NCBI GenBank assembly: GCA_009741485.1
Contig: CM019236.1
Coordinates: 62,049,100 to 62,113,099, forward strand
Origin: Malurus cyaneus samueli
Lineage: Eukaryota > Chordata > Aves > Passeriformes > Maluridae
DNA length: 64,000 nucleotides
Reading direction: 5' to 3'
Below are positions 1 to 15,273 of the stretch, in pieces; positions within the stretch are counted from its first letter, which is position 1; each line of letters begins with the position of its first letter. Both the position numbers and the translations under genes were made by a program. A model generated the notes under the pieces. The model saw only the letters and a list, made by a program, of their open reading frames with translations. It ran no database searches and had not been told where the DNA came from.

Positions 1-3000
1 CTCTGTAATTTTATGCTCATGTTAAACCTTTCCATATTGGTCACTGGCACTGTTGAACTTGCTGTAATCGAAGGTAGAAAGTCCTGGGTAAAGGCTGTAC
101 CTGTGGTTTATATATCTGTATTTTCCACATCTTTGTCATGCTCTTTTCCTTCCTTTCTGGCTCTGTTTTCTATATACCATATTTGTTTTTGATCAATGGA
201 GGACAGTAGCCTTGTGTTCATTTAAATGGTGGAAAAATTACAATGAAATTTGATTAAATGACTGCTATGTTAGTGTGTGTTCACCTGCACCTCTGTCTCT
301 ACAGACAGCTCAAATTCTGACATTACAGTGGGCTGCTACTTCTGTACATAACTGAATGGCAAATATGTTAACAGACCAGGAAATACTATGATTCACATGA
401 TACACAGTGGGTTTTCATGTAGGTGCCTTGATCCTTATCTCAATGTGTGGAGCTCTAGGCTTGAAACTACTGTTATTAAAATAAACAGGAAAGCTGCAAA
501 GCCCTGAAGATACAATAAATGCATTCTTGACTGGATACATTAGACAAAAGGGAAAGTGAATTTATTGCAATTCATTCCATTTGTATTGGAACTTTCTAGT
601 TCAGATTCACATCTCTCTTTGGCAAGAATTAATGCACATTTTGTTTTTCCAAGACACAATGTGATTGTAGAAGTTTGTGCATAGTTGATGTTTGCTATTC
701 CTAAGCTCTTGTTTGGGTAAACAGAGATCTTGGTAGTCTTTATTTACTCACCTGCCCCAATGCAAAGGTCATGCAGAAAGCAGAAGAAAAAAAAAATCTG
801 ATTTCTGTTGTAGGTCAGTCAGACCTCCACAAAACTCATGCTCTGTGGTTCCCTAGCTCCATCTGTCAGTTCATGTTATCCCATTTCTTCTGCCCTTCTT
901 ATGCCTTCAAGCTTCAAGTCTGGAGAAAGGAAGGTTATCCAGTTTGCTGTTTGCATCGTAGATTGGTCATGTTGTCCTTGTTCAGAAAGATACAAGAAAC
1001 ATTGTTCTTACATAGCAAGGTGGTGTTAGCCTTGGTACTTCTTTCGATTTGGGGGGTTTTTTGGTATATATAAGATACAATGAGATAGGCAACCCTGTTG
1101 TGTAGTCTGTGAGGATGTACAACAGCCTTTAGTACCTTTGTAAATAGGTAAAAGTGACCAAAAAAACCTCCTTACTACTATTCTGAAATGGGCCTTTACC
1201 TGCCCATATTAAGGTTTAACACAGTTTGCAGAAATTACCTATAAGGCTTGATCAAGGAAGGATGTAATTTATATGCATAACATATTACCAAAATTAGGAA
1301 AGATCTCATTGGATCCCTTCAATTTCTTACTCATACAATTCTGAAAACCTCTGTTGTAAGCACAAGGCTTATTTTTAAAGCCGACATGATTGATTTTACT
1401 GAAAGTGTGCAGGTAAACAGCAGGGTGCCCATAATTGCAGACTGTTTTATACGTCATTAAAAACAAAACTTTGTGTGTCATAATTTAAATACTTTGTGCC
1501 TATTGGCTATTCTGCAATTCTTTAGAAAGAGGTGTTCATTGGAAAGAGCTGAATTGCCTTATCTGTGTTTTCTTCCAAATTCAAAGGCTCTACTTGGCTT
1601 TAAACCCCAGCATTCTGAGCAAGTATCCCCTACATCATAGCATTGGTCTCGTCTGCTCCCTTGGCCATTCATTGTGGAGATGGTGTGCTGAAAGAAGGAG
1701 AGCTGGTGCTCTGACTTGGTACACCTGTAGCACTAAATGTGGCCAGCAGGTAGGCCCATACCTAATGCTGGAGGTTAAAATTATTAGTGGAGGAATGTGA
1801 AGGAAATGTAAGTGCTGAGCTTAATTATATTTTTCTCAATTGTATACTTAAGATATAAATTTTATTTTTGGATTAAAAGCTAAGTTATCTTCTTGGCAAT
1901 AATTTTCATTAGGTGAGCCTTGTGAATTTGCTGGTGGTAGGACTGTGCCTAAAAGATTTTGTAATGATACAAGGGCTGATACAATGGTATGCAATACATT
2001 CTGCATTTTAGATGCAGCTGATTTTGTATGTTACTGTTTATTGAGTTCTTTTAGCACTTGCTGCATGAGTTGATGGTGTATAACATCTGAAAAGTTTATA
2101 TATTTTTCTGCACAGCAAAATTAGAAGATAGGATGCTTCTTCAGATGCACACTTTATATTTCCTGCTTCGTCATGTTTGGAAGTCAAGTGTTCAGGATAC
2201 AAATATATTACGTGACAGCATTAGATACAGCTTCATATTCTTTAACCCTTTACATTGGCTGGAATAAACAGATGGGCATTTTATCTTAGAAAAATGGGTT
2301 ACTTATTCTTTTGTTTTAACAACAAAGTGTTTAAAATTTGGGGGAGAGGAAGGAAGGATAGGCTCCAAAGCTGGTGTTTGTGTAGGAAGCAGAATGATGA
2401 GTTCATATGAAGGATTTTACCAATATCTTATATATAATATCAAATGTGAAGAAAAGACCAAGGCTGAGAGGGTTAAGTTCTGAGTTTTTAATAATTTTAT
2501 GGTAGGACAGTACTGCACTTTCTTCTCAGATTTGTGTTCCACTGCTGCTCTACTTGTAAACTCTGATGAAGAACTCTGTAGAAGGAGAATTGCAGGAATA
2601 AAAGAGGTTGTATGGCTTGAAGTTGTGTATCCCTTGAGTCCGAGGGAAGCTGTGGGGTGAGTGGCTAACCAGCAGAGGAGCAGGATATCAGTCAGAGCCT
2701 CCCTGGCAGTGGAAGAGTTCAGCAGTGACCATCCCCACCTCGAGGTACTTTCCCATGTGTGCCTCTGTTCCTTTAGAACAAGTGCCAGCTTGTGCTGTCA
2801 CTGTACCTGCATGTGGGGAAAGAGCCATGATGGAATGGGGAAGAGGTTTGTGTTCCAGGACAGGATTAAATCCCAAACACTTATCTTCCTGAGCTTGGTA
2901 GTCTTCCAAGAAAATCAGTGAGTAAATGTCACCCTAATTCTGCATCTGCTTCCTGAGTGGTTTCTGGCCATACAACAGATGTGCCAGTATATTTCCAGTA

Positions 3001-6000
3001 CCTCTCATGAGCAAGTAAACACCATATTCTACTGCAATTCCATCTTTGCTACTGGATATACCCTTGGCCATCAGTGTCAAAGCTCTTTGCAAGTTGTAAC
3101 ACTATGTCTTGCCAACAGAGAAGGTGTGTTCACCCCAGTCAGAAGATGTTTTGGGAAGTGTGATAAATTTTTAATCCTTTTAAATATTGCAGCCTTACAC
3201 TAGAACAGAATTGAATGTGGTTATCAAACAGCAAACATGGCATATTTCAAAATTATTTTGACCTTGAAAAAGTTGAATAGCTGATTTTTTCATAGTCGTA
3301 GACAAACCAAATAGGTGAACAGTATGAACTGCTAAAGTCGTAGAAAAGTGAGTGTAGCAACGCTGTATGCTTAAAGTACTTTGAGGAGAAACTTTCTTAA
3401 AGGGATTCTAGTATAGGGCTGGATAAAACTTTCACCTGGAGGTAGCAACACTTGTAACCTTGCACGAGTGCTCTCAGCTTTAGTGCTTCGGAGATCTTGA
3501 TGTAAAGTTTGCAAATCTTTTTTTGGTGAACTCTCTCCTTTTTTTCTGGTTCAAGTGGATTTTGTGAAATACTAGTCAACCTGGCAAACCTGACATTTTC
3601 CTTTGCTGTTGTCATGAGAGGTGGGGAGACATAAGATGTGAAATACAATTACAGATTTTAAAGAATTACTGTATGGCTCTGTTACACTGATCTATCTGTA
3701 CTCATTTAAAGAAAATGCTTCACTGTAAACTTTAATGAACATGCTACTGGATAGTGACTGTCAAGTCTGAATGCAACCTTTAAATTGGGTCCCCAGGCAA
3801 GCTGAGGGTACTCTGGCATGATCAATATATGTAATTTACATGTGCATGGTATTTCCAGTGTAAAAAGCATAGTGACTTCAAAGAAAATGTTTTTTTCCTG
3901 GATTTGTATGAGCTACTTATCAGGCACAGAGTGTGTTCCAGGCTTGGCTATTAATAAATTGAAGCACGATAAAAAGATTAGTCAAAATACCCCGACACTG
4001 TCAGCACTGATGACGCTCTTCTGCAGCCTCCTAATGAAAAAAAGACAAAGATTATGTAACTTATCTGCCTGATATTTTAATATTCCTTGCTACTAAAAAA
4101 AATCACGTTTGAAAAATGTCTATGTGCTGAAAAACCTTAGCTCAAATATATGCTGTGCAAAGTACCATTAACAATGTATTGGATTGTCTAATAGCTTTTA
4201 GAGACTTTGTTTTTATTCATAGATAAAAAAGCCAGAGTTCATTCTTGGAAGATTTTTTAGAGATAAAGATTGTAATCTTTTCCCTCCTCCTCTTATAACT
4301 TGGGAAACTAAAATGTGTTTTTGTCTTTGATCAGACTTGGACTTATGAGAACATGGCTCTGTGTGGGAACAATTACAAGTTTCTTCTTTTAGAAGGTATT
4401 TTTATGTGTTCCTCTGCAATCTCTGGATATGTAGTCTGTAAAGGGACATATAAAAGGTTCTGAAAGAAGAAACCTTAGATTACAAGGTTAAGCTTTGCAA
4501 AGGCAGAAGCTTTTGTGCCTTTTTGAAACGTTTCCAAAAAAATTGTTTGGTTGCAGTGATGGAATTATAATTGTCAACGCAGAAATGTGATTCATGGTTG
4601 TGATGACAGAGAAATACAAGATCGTTACTATGCTGTGTCTTAAGTCCAAAACTATTTCATTTCACAGACATCTTGGTGTCCTGAACTGTGTTCAGAGGTT
4701 TGGCTGAAGCTGGTGATCCCATAAAACAGCACACGTGCCTGTCTTGGAAAGTCTACTCTTTGCAGGCTCTAAACCCAGAAGTGTCATTTGCTCGCAAAGA
4801 CATTATGTTATCTGACCTTCATGGACAACAGGCTGTGATAATCCTATCCCAAACTGTGCTGCTTTGCTTTGAATGACTCTGGTTTGATAATCTTTTGAAC
4901 TTTGTATCCTATCTAAATTGCACTGGTAGTTTACCCTTAAGCTGTTGCCAGGTCGGAGGTAGTAGAATCTCACTGCCTGTTAACTGAAGTCAGGACTGGT
5001 TCTGCCAATCCTCAGCTGAATCAGATGAATCTTCCTTCCTTTGCCTGATTCATATGCTTGGTGTGGGTTCTGGGGCCATGTACAGAAACCAAAGGGGTCA
5101 TTGTTATCTGCAGAAAGGACTAGGTACCCCCTTTAGAATGGTGTAGTGAGGACTATCTTGCGCTGTTTTTCATGTTTGACTTTTTTTTCTTTTTCACATT
5201 ACATGTAAAATGTTTTATCTTCATGAGAAAAGTTCATTTTTCCCCCCCTTAGTCCTTTTTCTCCTTTTTTTTGCATAGCATTATACAGCTATTTTTTTCA
5301 AGCTACTGTTTCTATACTTGTCTGATTTGCTAACTTAGATGGTTCTTTGTGTTTAAGCTCATTTGCAGGCATACTTGCTTTTTTTTGTTAAGCCCATGGT
5401 GGGCAACCTGTTCATCAGCTCATTTTTTCTTTTTATATGTTGGAATCTCGCTCCTGTAGGAACAGATGATTTTCTCCTGATGAATGGTATGGCACAGGTC
5501 ACTGATCTGCCAGGTATAACTCACCTGGTGGAACCTCTGGGCCCTTGCTAAATAAGCATGCTGGTAATTTCAGTGAAATATATAAGTAAAATAAATCTCC
5601 AAGGGAAAGTATTTTGTCTGCTTGAGGCAAATAGATGCCTGCTGAATGTGAAGGACAAAAGCTGTTTAACAGTATTACCAATTATACTTCTCTTCTGTCT
5701 TATGAGATGTGGATGAAAGAATGGACAGAATCTCTTTATTTGTCCTCTTCCACTAATGGATATCTTCCCTGTGGAGCATAGTAGGAGAAAAATGTATTGA
5801 TTCATAACTGTCAAGTCATAATCGCATGGAGATCTATATTAATTTAGTTACTTGGGGAGAGAGATCTGCGAAACACAAAACTTTTTTTCCATGGTTTTTA
5901 AAACTTAGAGATTCTGTCTCACATCTGCAGTGCTGAATACCTGTGAATACCCATAATTATCTTTCTTTGTGAAACTCCATGTGGTTGAATTTCAATACCT

Positions 6001-6246
6001 ACCCCTTCTGGAATGGAAATAAATATGCTAATTGCTTTGCATGAAGGTAGGCTTTCTCCTTTCCTGTGAGAATTTCTTTAACTTCCTATATTTCTGCATT
6101 GTGTGTTAGGCTGAATATCTTTTTATAGCATATTTAAGCACTTTAAAATATAATAATTGATGCCAGTGAGTTATAGGCAAGTGTCATGTCTCATTCAGAA
6201 TGTTACATAATCATATTCTTCAGTAATGAGATGATATTTCCCATTT
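1..6246. other. AT-rich non-coding DNA, no gene recognised
   Basis: Scattered open frames on both strands are all under about 100 codons, use no recognisable domain and are not flanked by convincing splice sites. I recognise no interspersed repeat here. CpG is rare, as expected of vertebrate intron or intergenic sequence. Mildly GC-richer patches at about 2640-2930 and 4920-5110 show nothing identifiable. Confidence 0.7.
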
Positions 6247-6910
6247 TAGAATCACCGAATTGTTGAAGTTGTCAGGGACCTCTGGACCAGCTGATCCCTG
6301 GTCTAAGCCCCTGCTCAAGTGGGGTGTCTGCTAGAGCCAAGGCCCCCAGACTGTGAAAAGCTTTTGATTATCTCCAAGGATGGAGGCTCCACCACTTCCC
6401 CGAGTAACCAGTGCTCAGTCACTGTCACAGGGAAAAGGAGCTTCCTGATGTTCAGGGGGAGCCTCCTCTGTTTCAATGCATGCCCATCGTCACTGGGCAC
6501 CACCGGGAAGAGCCTGGATGTATCCTTCTTGCACGCTCCCTGCAGGTGTTTGTGTACATTGCTGAGATCCTCTGAGCTTTCTCTTCTCCAGGATGAACAG
6601 TCACAGCTTTCTCAGCCTTCCTCCGTGGGAGAGGTGCTGGAGTCTATCCATCATCTTGGTGTCCCTTTGCTGGACTCTCCCATCTGTGTCCATGTCTGTT
6701 TTGTACTGGGAAGCCTGGAACTGGACCCAGCACTCCAACCTGTGGCCTTACCAGTGCTGAGAAGAACAGAAGACTCACATCTCTTGATCTGCCGTAATTT
6801 GCCTAATCCAGCCTGGAATACCATCCACCTTCCTGCAGCACCAACATGTTGCTGGCTCACCTTCCGTTTTGTTTCCACCAGCCTTCATAGGACTCTTTCC
6901 CTTCAGAATC
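6247..6910 (-). mobile_element. Old CR1 LINE fragment (3' portion), minus strand
   Basis: Read on the plus strand, it begins with AGAATCACCGAATTG, a decayed complement of the CR1 3' end. It then follows the complement of the CR1 3' coding region in order: the 'CTCCAAGGATGGAGGCTCCACC' type block near 6374, 'GTCACTGGGCACCACCGG' near 6489, 'TTCTCTTCTCCAGGATGAACAG' type sequence near 6580, and 'TGGACCCAGCACTCCAACC' near 6723. The match fades near 6900. CR1 is the dominant avian non-LTR retrotransposon and is usually 5' truncated, as here. Substitutions and small gaps suggest an old insertion. The 209-codon plus-strand open frame at 6319-6948 is antisense to the CR1 and is not a gene. Confidence 0.87.
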
Positions 6911-9900
6911 TTACCCCATGGGACTTTTTCAGAGAGAGGTCTGAGTGAAATCTACAGTTGTGACCTTGACTTTTGACCATCTCTTTCCTCTCTGGATCGT
7001 AAGTTCCACCGTCTTGTGGTTATAAGAGTGGTCAAATAATATTTCTCTAAGTGCAGGAACTGTTGTACCTTTGAAGATGATAGAAGCATGGTATATGTTG
7101 GAAACAGAAAGAAACTTCTTTTAATTTTTTTGGAAACACCAAGGGAACTTTCTGTGAATAAACAAAATATTCACTTGCAGAACATTTGTTGAGTTAATTC
7201 TGTCAGAAACTTCTCTGAGAGAGAGTAGTATCCTACCATGGATAATTCCTTATAAGGAATTAGTAAGCTTCAGAAATTGCCAGTTTAAATAAACATTTAA
7301 CTTAATTCTGTTGAATGGTATGATTTGAATTTAGTAGATTTTTTTATTGTACTGACTTGAAAAAAGGAGGCAAAGTACTACAAAGAATGACCCATAGTGA
7401 TTTTAAAAAAGAAAAACTAGAAAGGGAAAAAACCTTTCCACTGTTTGTCTTTGTGCTCTTGCTGCTAATTTTTAGAGCAAATTACAGTGGCTTTTCATGG
7501 AAGATGTTTTCCTTCCAAGAGAACAAAGGAAGAATTTTGCAGTTTTAGTTCTTACCAGATGTTGACATTATGTATGTTCTGTCTCGTATAATGCTGCCTT
7601 CATAAGGATCCGAAAAAGCAGTACTACAGAAGTAAATCACAGTAGGGAAGTTTAAATTTAGATTTTGTTTTTCAAATACAGTAATGTGGGAGTTTCTTGT
7701 GATAATGAGTTTGCTGTTAATCCAGAATCCAGCTCAATTTGTTCACTTAAATCAGCTTTGAAGTTAAATTTAGCTTTCAAACATCCATTCATAGTAAATT
7801 CAATGTAAAAAGAATGTGAACAATTCCTGATGTGGGTATGGATGTCCTGGTTTTTCATTACTGCATTATACCAGGTCCCTGAAGATGACAGACTTATCTG
7901 ATATATCTGTGTGTTACTGTCAGGGACTAATGGGACACCATTTCTGAGAAGCAGGAAATTCTGCAGTGATTAAAATCCATACGCAATCTGGCTTATGCAC
8001 AATGTATAAACACGGTTCCCAATGGATCAAAACAAAGTTAAAAACCAGTGATTCCCTTCCCCATGAAAGAACTCTTTCTCAGCGCCACTTTTCTATCACA
8101 GTCGTGTGAACACTGGTGCTTGGCACAATCAGAATGGAAGCTCTCTACAGTGAAGTAAAAGCTGAAAAAGGAATTAGCATCCATTGGGAAAGGGGGAGGG
8201 AGAAATAGAAATACATCTAGAGGAAATACACCTCAAACTTATGATAAGTTACATGAGTTTCTTATTTGAGAGCTCTTGCCATTGCTGATTCATTACTTCA
8301 GGAGTTTGAATTCAGGGCATCATTCTGACAGTTAAGTCAGCATTCATGTTTTAAATCTAAGAGGAGAGATTTTACTGAGAAAATGATGGATTTATATGGT
8401 CTTTTGGAATCAGTGAAGTAATGCAGTAACATTTTGCAACAGTCCAGTTACAGTTCAGTTTTTCAGCATTTTCTAGATTTCTTTTCCCCATCAAACTGGG
8501 CAGTGTCTAAAGCTACACTGTTTATTTGTCTGAATGGGAATTGTGACCATTTGGTAGCCTTAAATCATCTATCTGACTTAACCCTGGAATGGTTAAATGC
8601 CTGTGCTGCCAAGATTAGTTTTTGTTCTTTATTATTAGTTTTTATTATTTATTTAGACCAAATGTAAAGCCCTGTCTTTTGTACAGAAAATATACAATAG
8701 AACAATATACAAATAGAACAATAGAACTGATAAAGTAAGCTTTGTGTTAAATTTTGAAATGTCAGTAATATGCAGTACCATTGCCATGACAGTATGCTTT
8801 GTACTTTATAGTGCATTTCATTTGAGGATCTGACATAAGCTGCACACCATTATTGATGTAATTCTGTTGTTGAACTGTGCAAGAACTTGCATTTCAATTT
8901 ATAAATTTCAGTATGTTACCATGATTTATCAGAAATCTTATTACTCAAACTAGTAATTCAAGTGCATTTGCCTGGCTTGGTCTTGCAAGACCAAGGAAGA
9001 ATGAATGTAGCTGGGGCATGGTTATGAAATTATACTTAAATCTGTTTTTCAGAGAAACAAAGATTTTTAGAGGATTTTACTGATAGGCTGAATTAGTACA
9101 GGTTTGTTGTTTTTTTTTCTAAGAATGACAGTGTTGTAGCTTTAATGCAGGTTTGGTGGCATTGCCTGAAGAGATGATGTGATCTAGTAACTTTGAGAAA
9201 ATAGATTTTTGCAAAAGGTGACCATGACACAGAGGATTTCTAGTCCATGACGTCTTCCCATTTATATATTTTAAGACAAATTATTAACGTCCTTTTTCTT
9301 CTGGTCATAATAGTTGCAAGCTCAGTCAGCAGATGTTTATTGGGTTTCATAGTTTGCCTTTGGGTAGGCTTTTCTGCTTCTTTGTTTTCTGTGCCTACAG
9401 CTCATTCTCTTCTGTCCTTCCTAGAGCTTCACTAAATGCACTGTGTGTTCTCAGCTTTCATTAGCCTTTTCTTTCCACCCTCTTGCTGTTGCTAATTTAT
9501 TGTTGCTGCCCTTGATCCCTTTGCCTTTTGCCTGTGCCAGTCTACCTCTTCCCTGTCTCTGTCCTTTTATTTATGTTGCACTCCAGGACTGTGCAGGGTC
9601 CTTCAGAGTTCTCACTGATATTCTTTTGGAAGGGAAGGAGGAATCCCTCTCCTGTTTCAGTGCTGACTGTGTGAGGCTGCAAGTGCTTGCATAAAGAGCT
9701 TGATTCTCTTGGCACAAAGGCAAGCTTCTGCCCCGTGATTAATTAGCGTGATGTTGCAGCAAATGAACTGTTGCAATTAAACCAGTGTAGTAACAAAACA
9801 CAATGAGCAGCAGTGCTAAGGCTGGCACAGGCAAGGGGAGGCTGATCCCAGGTGGTGTTGTTCCAGCCAAGCCATTTTGATACAAAACCACTCCCACTCT

Positions 9901-12900
9901 GTACCCTTAGATATAGAGTTCTTGAATATTACACAATAGTTAAGTGCCTAATTATAAAAGTAATATTTATTGAGGATTTATGGTTTAAGTTTTTGCCTTA
10001 CAAGTTGTTCTTTTTTGTTGTGGAATAGTTTGTGAAGTCAAACTTCTTTACAAACTGACATTGTGAAAAGTTGTTTTCCTGGAGAACTCGTGAGTTCTGA
10101 TGGGCAGGCTGAGTTCAGGCTTAATTTTGGAGAAATGTGTCACATCACTATTTTGCAAATAGCTATCTCTTCATATTTTTTATTACTACTGACATAAGCA
10201 ATAATAGATCTTACGAGGGTATCTTTACCTTTCCTTTGTGAACCCTCATGCAATCTCCTGAAATATTCTCCTCTTCAGTATTTTTTTCTGCTGTGGCATT
10301 TGAAAGCTGTCTGAATGTAGTTGGTTCTGGTTATTCTGAGCTATAGTAATAGTAATTTGCAAATGTCATTTGCCTATACGTTCCCCTGCCTGAGTGCCAC
10401 CACTGTTCTTCTTGCCTAAAGCCAAAGTTTTATGGCAGCTTAAAAGAGAAACCAAAGTATTTAAGCAGAGAGGAAAACATTACTGAATTCTTTCATGCTC
10501 TTCATTCCTCAAAAGACAATAAATGACTGAAGTTTAACTTAGTTCTGTTCCATATGATGATTTACTAACTTGTCTTTGGCATTTGAACAGAAATTATGAA
10601 AAACAATTGATCTAGACAAACTGAGACCTTTGTGACTGGAGTGAAGGCGTGGATATTTCAGCATTGCTACACTCTGTCATGGTGCTAACCCAAGTGTTTT
10701 GCTTTAAGTGCTGCTGCATTTCATGCATAAAATTTTATATGCAGAAAGATAAAGACCTGGCAACATCCTAATTAGCAAATCTAATAAATTATATGCAATT
10801 TATAGTTATGTGCCAAATACATTGATTATGATTATGAACTCATTGCACTATAGTAATTTTTCAATATAAATCAAAATCTTCTTCACTTAATAATTTTTTA
10901 AGCCCCACAAAAAAACATTGCTTCTCATTGAGCTGAACTAAAATGAACGCTGAAGTACAAAGATATTGCTGAGGACAGAGGTACAGCTCATTGGTAGGTC
11001 ATATTCCTAAAAATATTTTTTGCGAGCCTGACAGTATCTCCAAATTATTATTGAAGCATACCCATGTAAAATTCAGTGAACACAGAAATAATACCATTAT
11101 TTTTGTTTACTTTATTTTGGCGACTTCTTTTTTTTTGTCAAAGTGATTTTAAAATGTGTAATACTAAACCACATGAAAGTTGCAGTTCTACAGCTCTGCT
11201 GAGAGGGTTCAGTTTGGTTTTAGTAGGTAGAATACATTTATCTAAGACTGGGTGACATGAAAGAAGTATCTAATTGATATTGTTGCTTGATAAATAGTTG
11301 CTGCCAATAAATATTGATTGTAATTCATAGTAGTAGACTAGTGAAGATCACATAATTTTATGTTAGTTGAAGAAACTCACATCTGAGGATTTAACTAATC
11401 TTGCAGATGATCAGTGTTTACTGAGGTAGGCTGACCCATGTTCTTAGTGAGTTTTTGTATGAAAGCTGAAGTTACCAGTATGATTTCTACTTTCGTTAAA
11501 AAGCTGAGTGCAGAATTAAGGATAGCATTTTCCAAGTGTTTTGTAGCTGAATGAGAATTGGTGATTCTGTTGAGAAGTTTTTGTGTGTGTTTGGACACAT
11601 TGTTAAGGGTATTTTTTATTATATCTGAAAATACCTGTTTATGATGCAGGGAAAAAAAGTAAAAGCAGTCTGATTTTCCACTTAATTAAAGTTTTTGAAA
11701 TGATTGGTGGTGGGTGGATATCAAATACAGAGTAAAAAGATAATTAAATTCCTTTAGGAAAAGGAAAGTCACCCTGTTGAACACAAGTAGAAGTGCTTTC
11801 CACTTGGGTCACAAATGGCAATGTAGATGATCTATTACAGAACTTTCAGCTGGAGTAGCTGCAGAACATGAGCAAAAATGCATGGGAATTTAGTATCCTT
11901 GAGTCTCCTAAAGCTGCAGTGTAGTCAATTGTTGTTTGTGGCAGGCCGCATTTGAGAATTACAGCAGGATTACTTGGACCTTTATTAATGTGTAAGATTC
12001 TTGGCATGAATTCCAGTTGAGGTGAGGCAGAAAGCTATTAGAAACAGCAGAGATTGCTAATGGCTAATTGTTTTAAAAGGAAGAGCAGTAAGTGCATGTA
12101 GTGTACTTGTCCCAGGGCAAGAGGAAACTTGGTGATCCCTCCCTTCCCATGCTTAATTTAAGAAGAGTAAAGATATTACTCTTTTGTGTCTATTTATTTA
12201 CCTTTACAGAATTGTTCTGAGCAATAGTCAGTGATTTCAATGTTCTGAAAACACAAAATGCTGTGTGTCTACTGTATCTTACTCGCCTCTTTAAAACATC
12301 AGTGGTATTGAGAGAAATAGGGCTGTTTTTCATTTAAGTTAGAAGACGATAATCTGTAGAAAAGTATATGCTGATGGAAAGAAAACATTGTTTGAAACAT
12401 TTTTTCTTAAGCTAATTATTTGCAGAATCATGTTTTGTGAAGTGAGGCTAGCACATTCTGCTCTGCAAGTGTCTGTATTTAATTTTTTCCTTCTTTGCAC
12501 AATTGATTGGATTCTCTAAAATCTGGCCATTTGTTTCTTATAAACTGTTGCTCAGTAATATTCTAGCTTTGTCTTCACCCTGTTGTAGTATCATTTTTGG
12601 CTCTTGGAATGTTCTATTTTAAAGCTTTATCAGAGACTCTAAAATGTTTCTCCCTCCTCCCTTTCCTCCTGGCTCTAGTTTTAAATATATGAGAAATAGA
12701 GATGTTTTGAGCAGTGCCATGCGGTTTTTCTGTTGCTGTTGTGCTGATGCATTTTTCTTTACTAACAGTGTGATATTAAATTTTTTTTCCATGTTTTTCG
12801 TCATATTTTCTTATTCCTGTTAGCCCTGCTTTCTCTTGCAATGTTCCAGAGAAAAGGATCTTGTTTCCCCAAAGTTCTACCTGAATTATGTATATAATGT

Positions 12901-15216
12901 AAAACCTGACAATCTCAAGGTCTGTGTCTTTATATCAATATGCTGATCTCAGTCGAAGTGTGCTAGAGAACATGCCTGAGAGTCTTGTACCCACTGTGAA
13001 AGTAGACAGAATTCATTTTTTTATAGAGGCCTCTCTTTGGTTTCTACTCATCCTGATTAGTCCTTGGTCCTAATTGAAGACTGACCACTTGACCTATTAA
13101 ATTAATGGACTCTTTTATTGTGATAATAGTGATCATCTAAAAGCAATTACTTGGGCAGCTCTCTGATATTTTGAAAACCTTTTCTTCTATGAATTATGGA
13201 ACTGACTTAGCTATTACTGAAAATCAAGACTGAAAATTCAGACTGCCCAGTGTCCACAATAGTGTTCTGTCTGGCATATTCTGAACAGAGCATAAGTACC
13301 AACAAAGCAAGAGAATGGCAATAAATACATCTTATCTGTGTCCTTATCTTTGCTATGTTATGTAGCTAACAACACAGGATATGGAAATTAATGTACACAT
13401 ATTAATGCATCCACTAATGTCATATATTCAAAGAAGGTGGCATTGCAGGAGAGCTTTCACTCTTATCATAGATTTTACATTTTCCATTTAAAGAATTTGC
13501 TCTTCCATAAAGCCCATGTTTCCATGTTTCTCTCTGATTTAAAATATATTGTTTGATGATAGTGTACTTTTGTAGCTTTGGCTGAGGTTCTTTGGATGAC
13601 AGTCTTTAAGTCCAGGGGACATGATCTAGCATCTCTCCTTGGCACTTGGTTCTCTCAAAAAGCTCGTATTAATGGCTGTTTAATCTCAAATAAATTAAGA
13701 GTTTATTTTGCATTGAATTTTGTCCAGGTTTTTTCTGTGCCTCATGGTTACATCATGCTTTCTTGACTACAGCAAGTTCACTATCTTAATAAAGCAAAGA
13801 TTTAAGAGAGCTACTCTGCCTTGATGACTCATCTGCAAAGAATAAGAAAAGGGCTTGACACAAGATTAAATTATTCTTTAGTAGACAGTGATTGGTCTTG
13901 ATGGAGGTGAAAACTGTGGATAAAATAAAACAAGCATGTCATACTCATTTCATAAAACTACCCTGGTATAGTCAGCATGGCTTTCAAGGGATCAGAGGTC
14001 TGTCTGTGCAAGTCATGAGAAATCATAATTTTCACAAACCACGTATTTTTGATCTTATTGACTGTATCTCTTAAGAGACACAAGGATGCAATGCAGTTAT
14101 TCATCAAGAGAGTTTGGGTTTATGGTATATATTTGAAGTAAACTTTTTTAAATTACTGAAGCTCTGTCTTGTGGACTTCGACTAAGTGCATTAATAAATG
14201 CTTAATTTGAAGGAATTCTGTCACTCTGAAACATAGTTCTGTTAAACTTTTTTTTATTTTTATGTGAGAGGAGGCTAAGAGACTCCTGTCAATTCCCTTG
14301 CTAGCAGTGTGATTTCATGGCCACTCTGCTTTTTGCTTTCATCAAGGTGTTTTTCTTTCCAGCAGTAAATAAGAAAATTAATTAGTGTAAAATAAGATTT
14401 CTGAAATGTGCGAAATGTAAAATACATTGAGTTAAGTATTTTTCCCAAACAGTAATTAATCCTGCTAGATCTGGTGCTATCACATTGTTATTATTAATAT
14501 TTTTTAATTTAAGGAATTTCTGAACTTTCTCAGCATTCTGATTATTGATTCTTTCATTATAACCTACTGCATTCACTAGTTAGCCAAAACTTCAGTTTCA
14601 CATACTCCATGAAGGATCTTGACTGCAGCTGTCTGAGAGGCTGCTCTTTGCCAGCTGTCTGTACCACCTCAGTGGGCAGCTGCTGTTCCCAGCAGGTGCC
14701 TCTGCTTTCACTCTGTCTAAAGCCCCACTCCCTGGATTTTTTTTTCAAGAAATAGATTTTGAATATTTACATGGGTTTTTGTATCGCTGAGTATATTTGT
14801 AGATACTTCAATGTAAGACATTAAACAGTACTGTCCAGTGTTGTTTAATTCTTATTTTGGTCTTTACAGTACTTCTAGTAACAGTATAATGTGTTGGTAT
14901 TGCTTGCTGTGAACTTGTGACTCCTTTTCTTTCCTCTTCTAAGTGCTTATTTGATCAGCTCTTTTAAAAATGTTTTTTCCGTAGTCAGTGGTATAACAAT
15001 GATGTATTCTGACAGAGATACAGTGACTAAACTTTCTCTGAAATCAGAGAAATCATCCCATACATTTTTTATTGGTCACAGTTGGTGACTTTGAGGCTCC
15101 ACAGGCTGTTCCACAGACCTAAAATGACACACAAAATAAATTACTCTGTTCTTTGAGACTTTCAAAATAGTAGTGAAACAAAATGCTGTACATTTCTTTT
15201 AATGCAATTAAGTTTG

Positions 15217-15273
15217 TAATAGATAAACATAAAGTGAATTATGAATAGATAATATATAATAGATAAACATAAA
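15217..15273. repeat. 17-bp direct repeat, two copies, 40-bp period
   Basis: TAATAGATAAACATAAA occurs at 15217-15233 and again at 15257-15273. The intervening 23 bp are AT-rich. This is probably a local slippage duplication. Confidence 0.8.

Noticed and set aside
6319..6948. 209-codon plus-strand open frame
   Set aside because: It lies antisense across a CR1 element and its translation has no known domain; the frame reflects CR1 composition.
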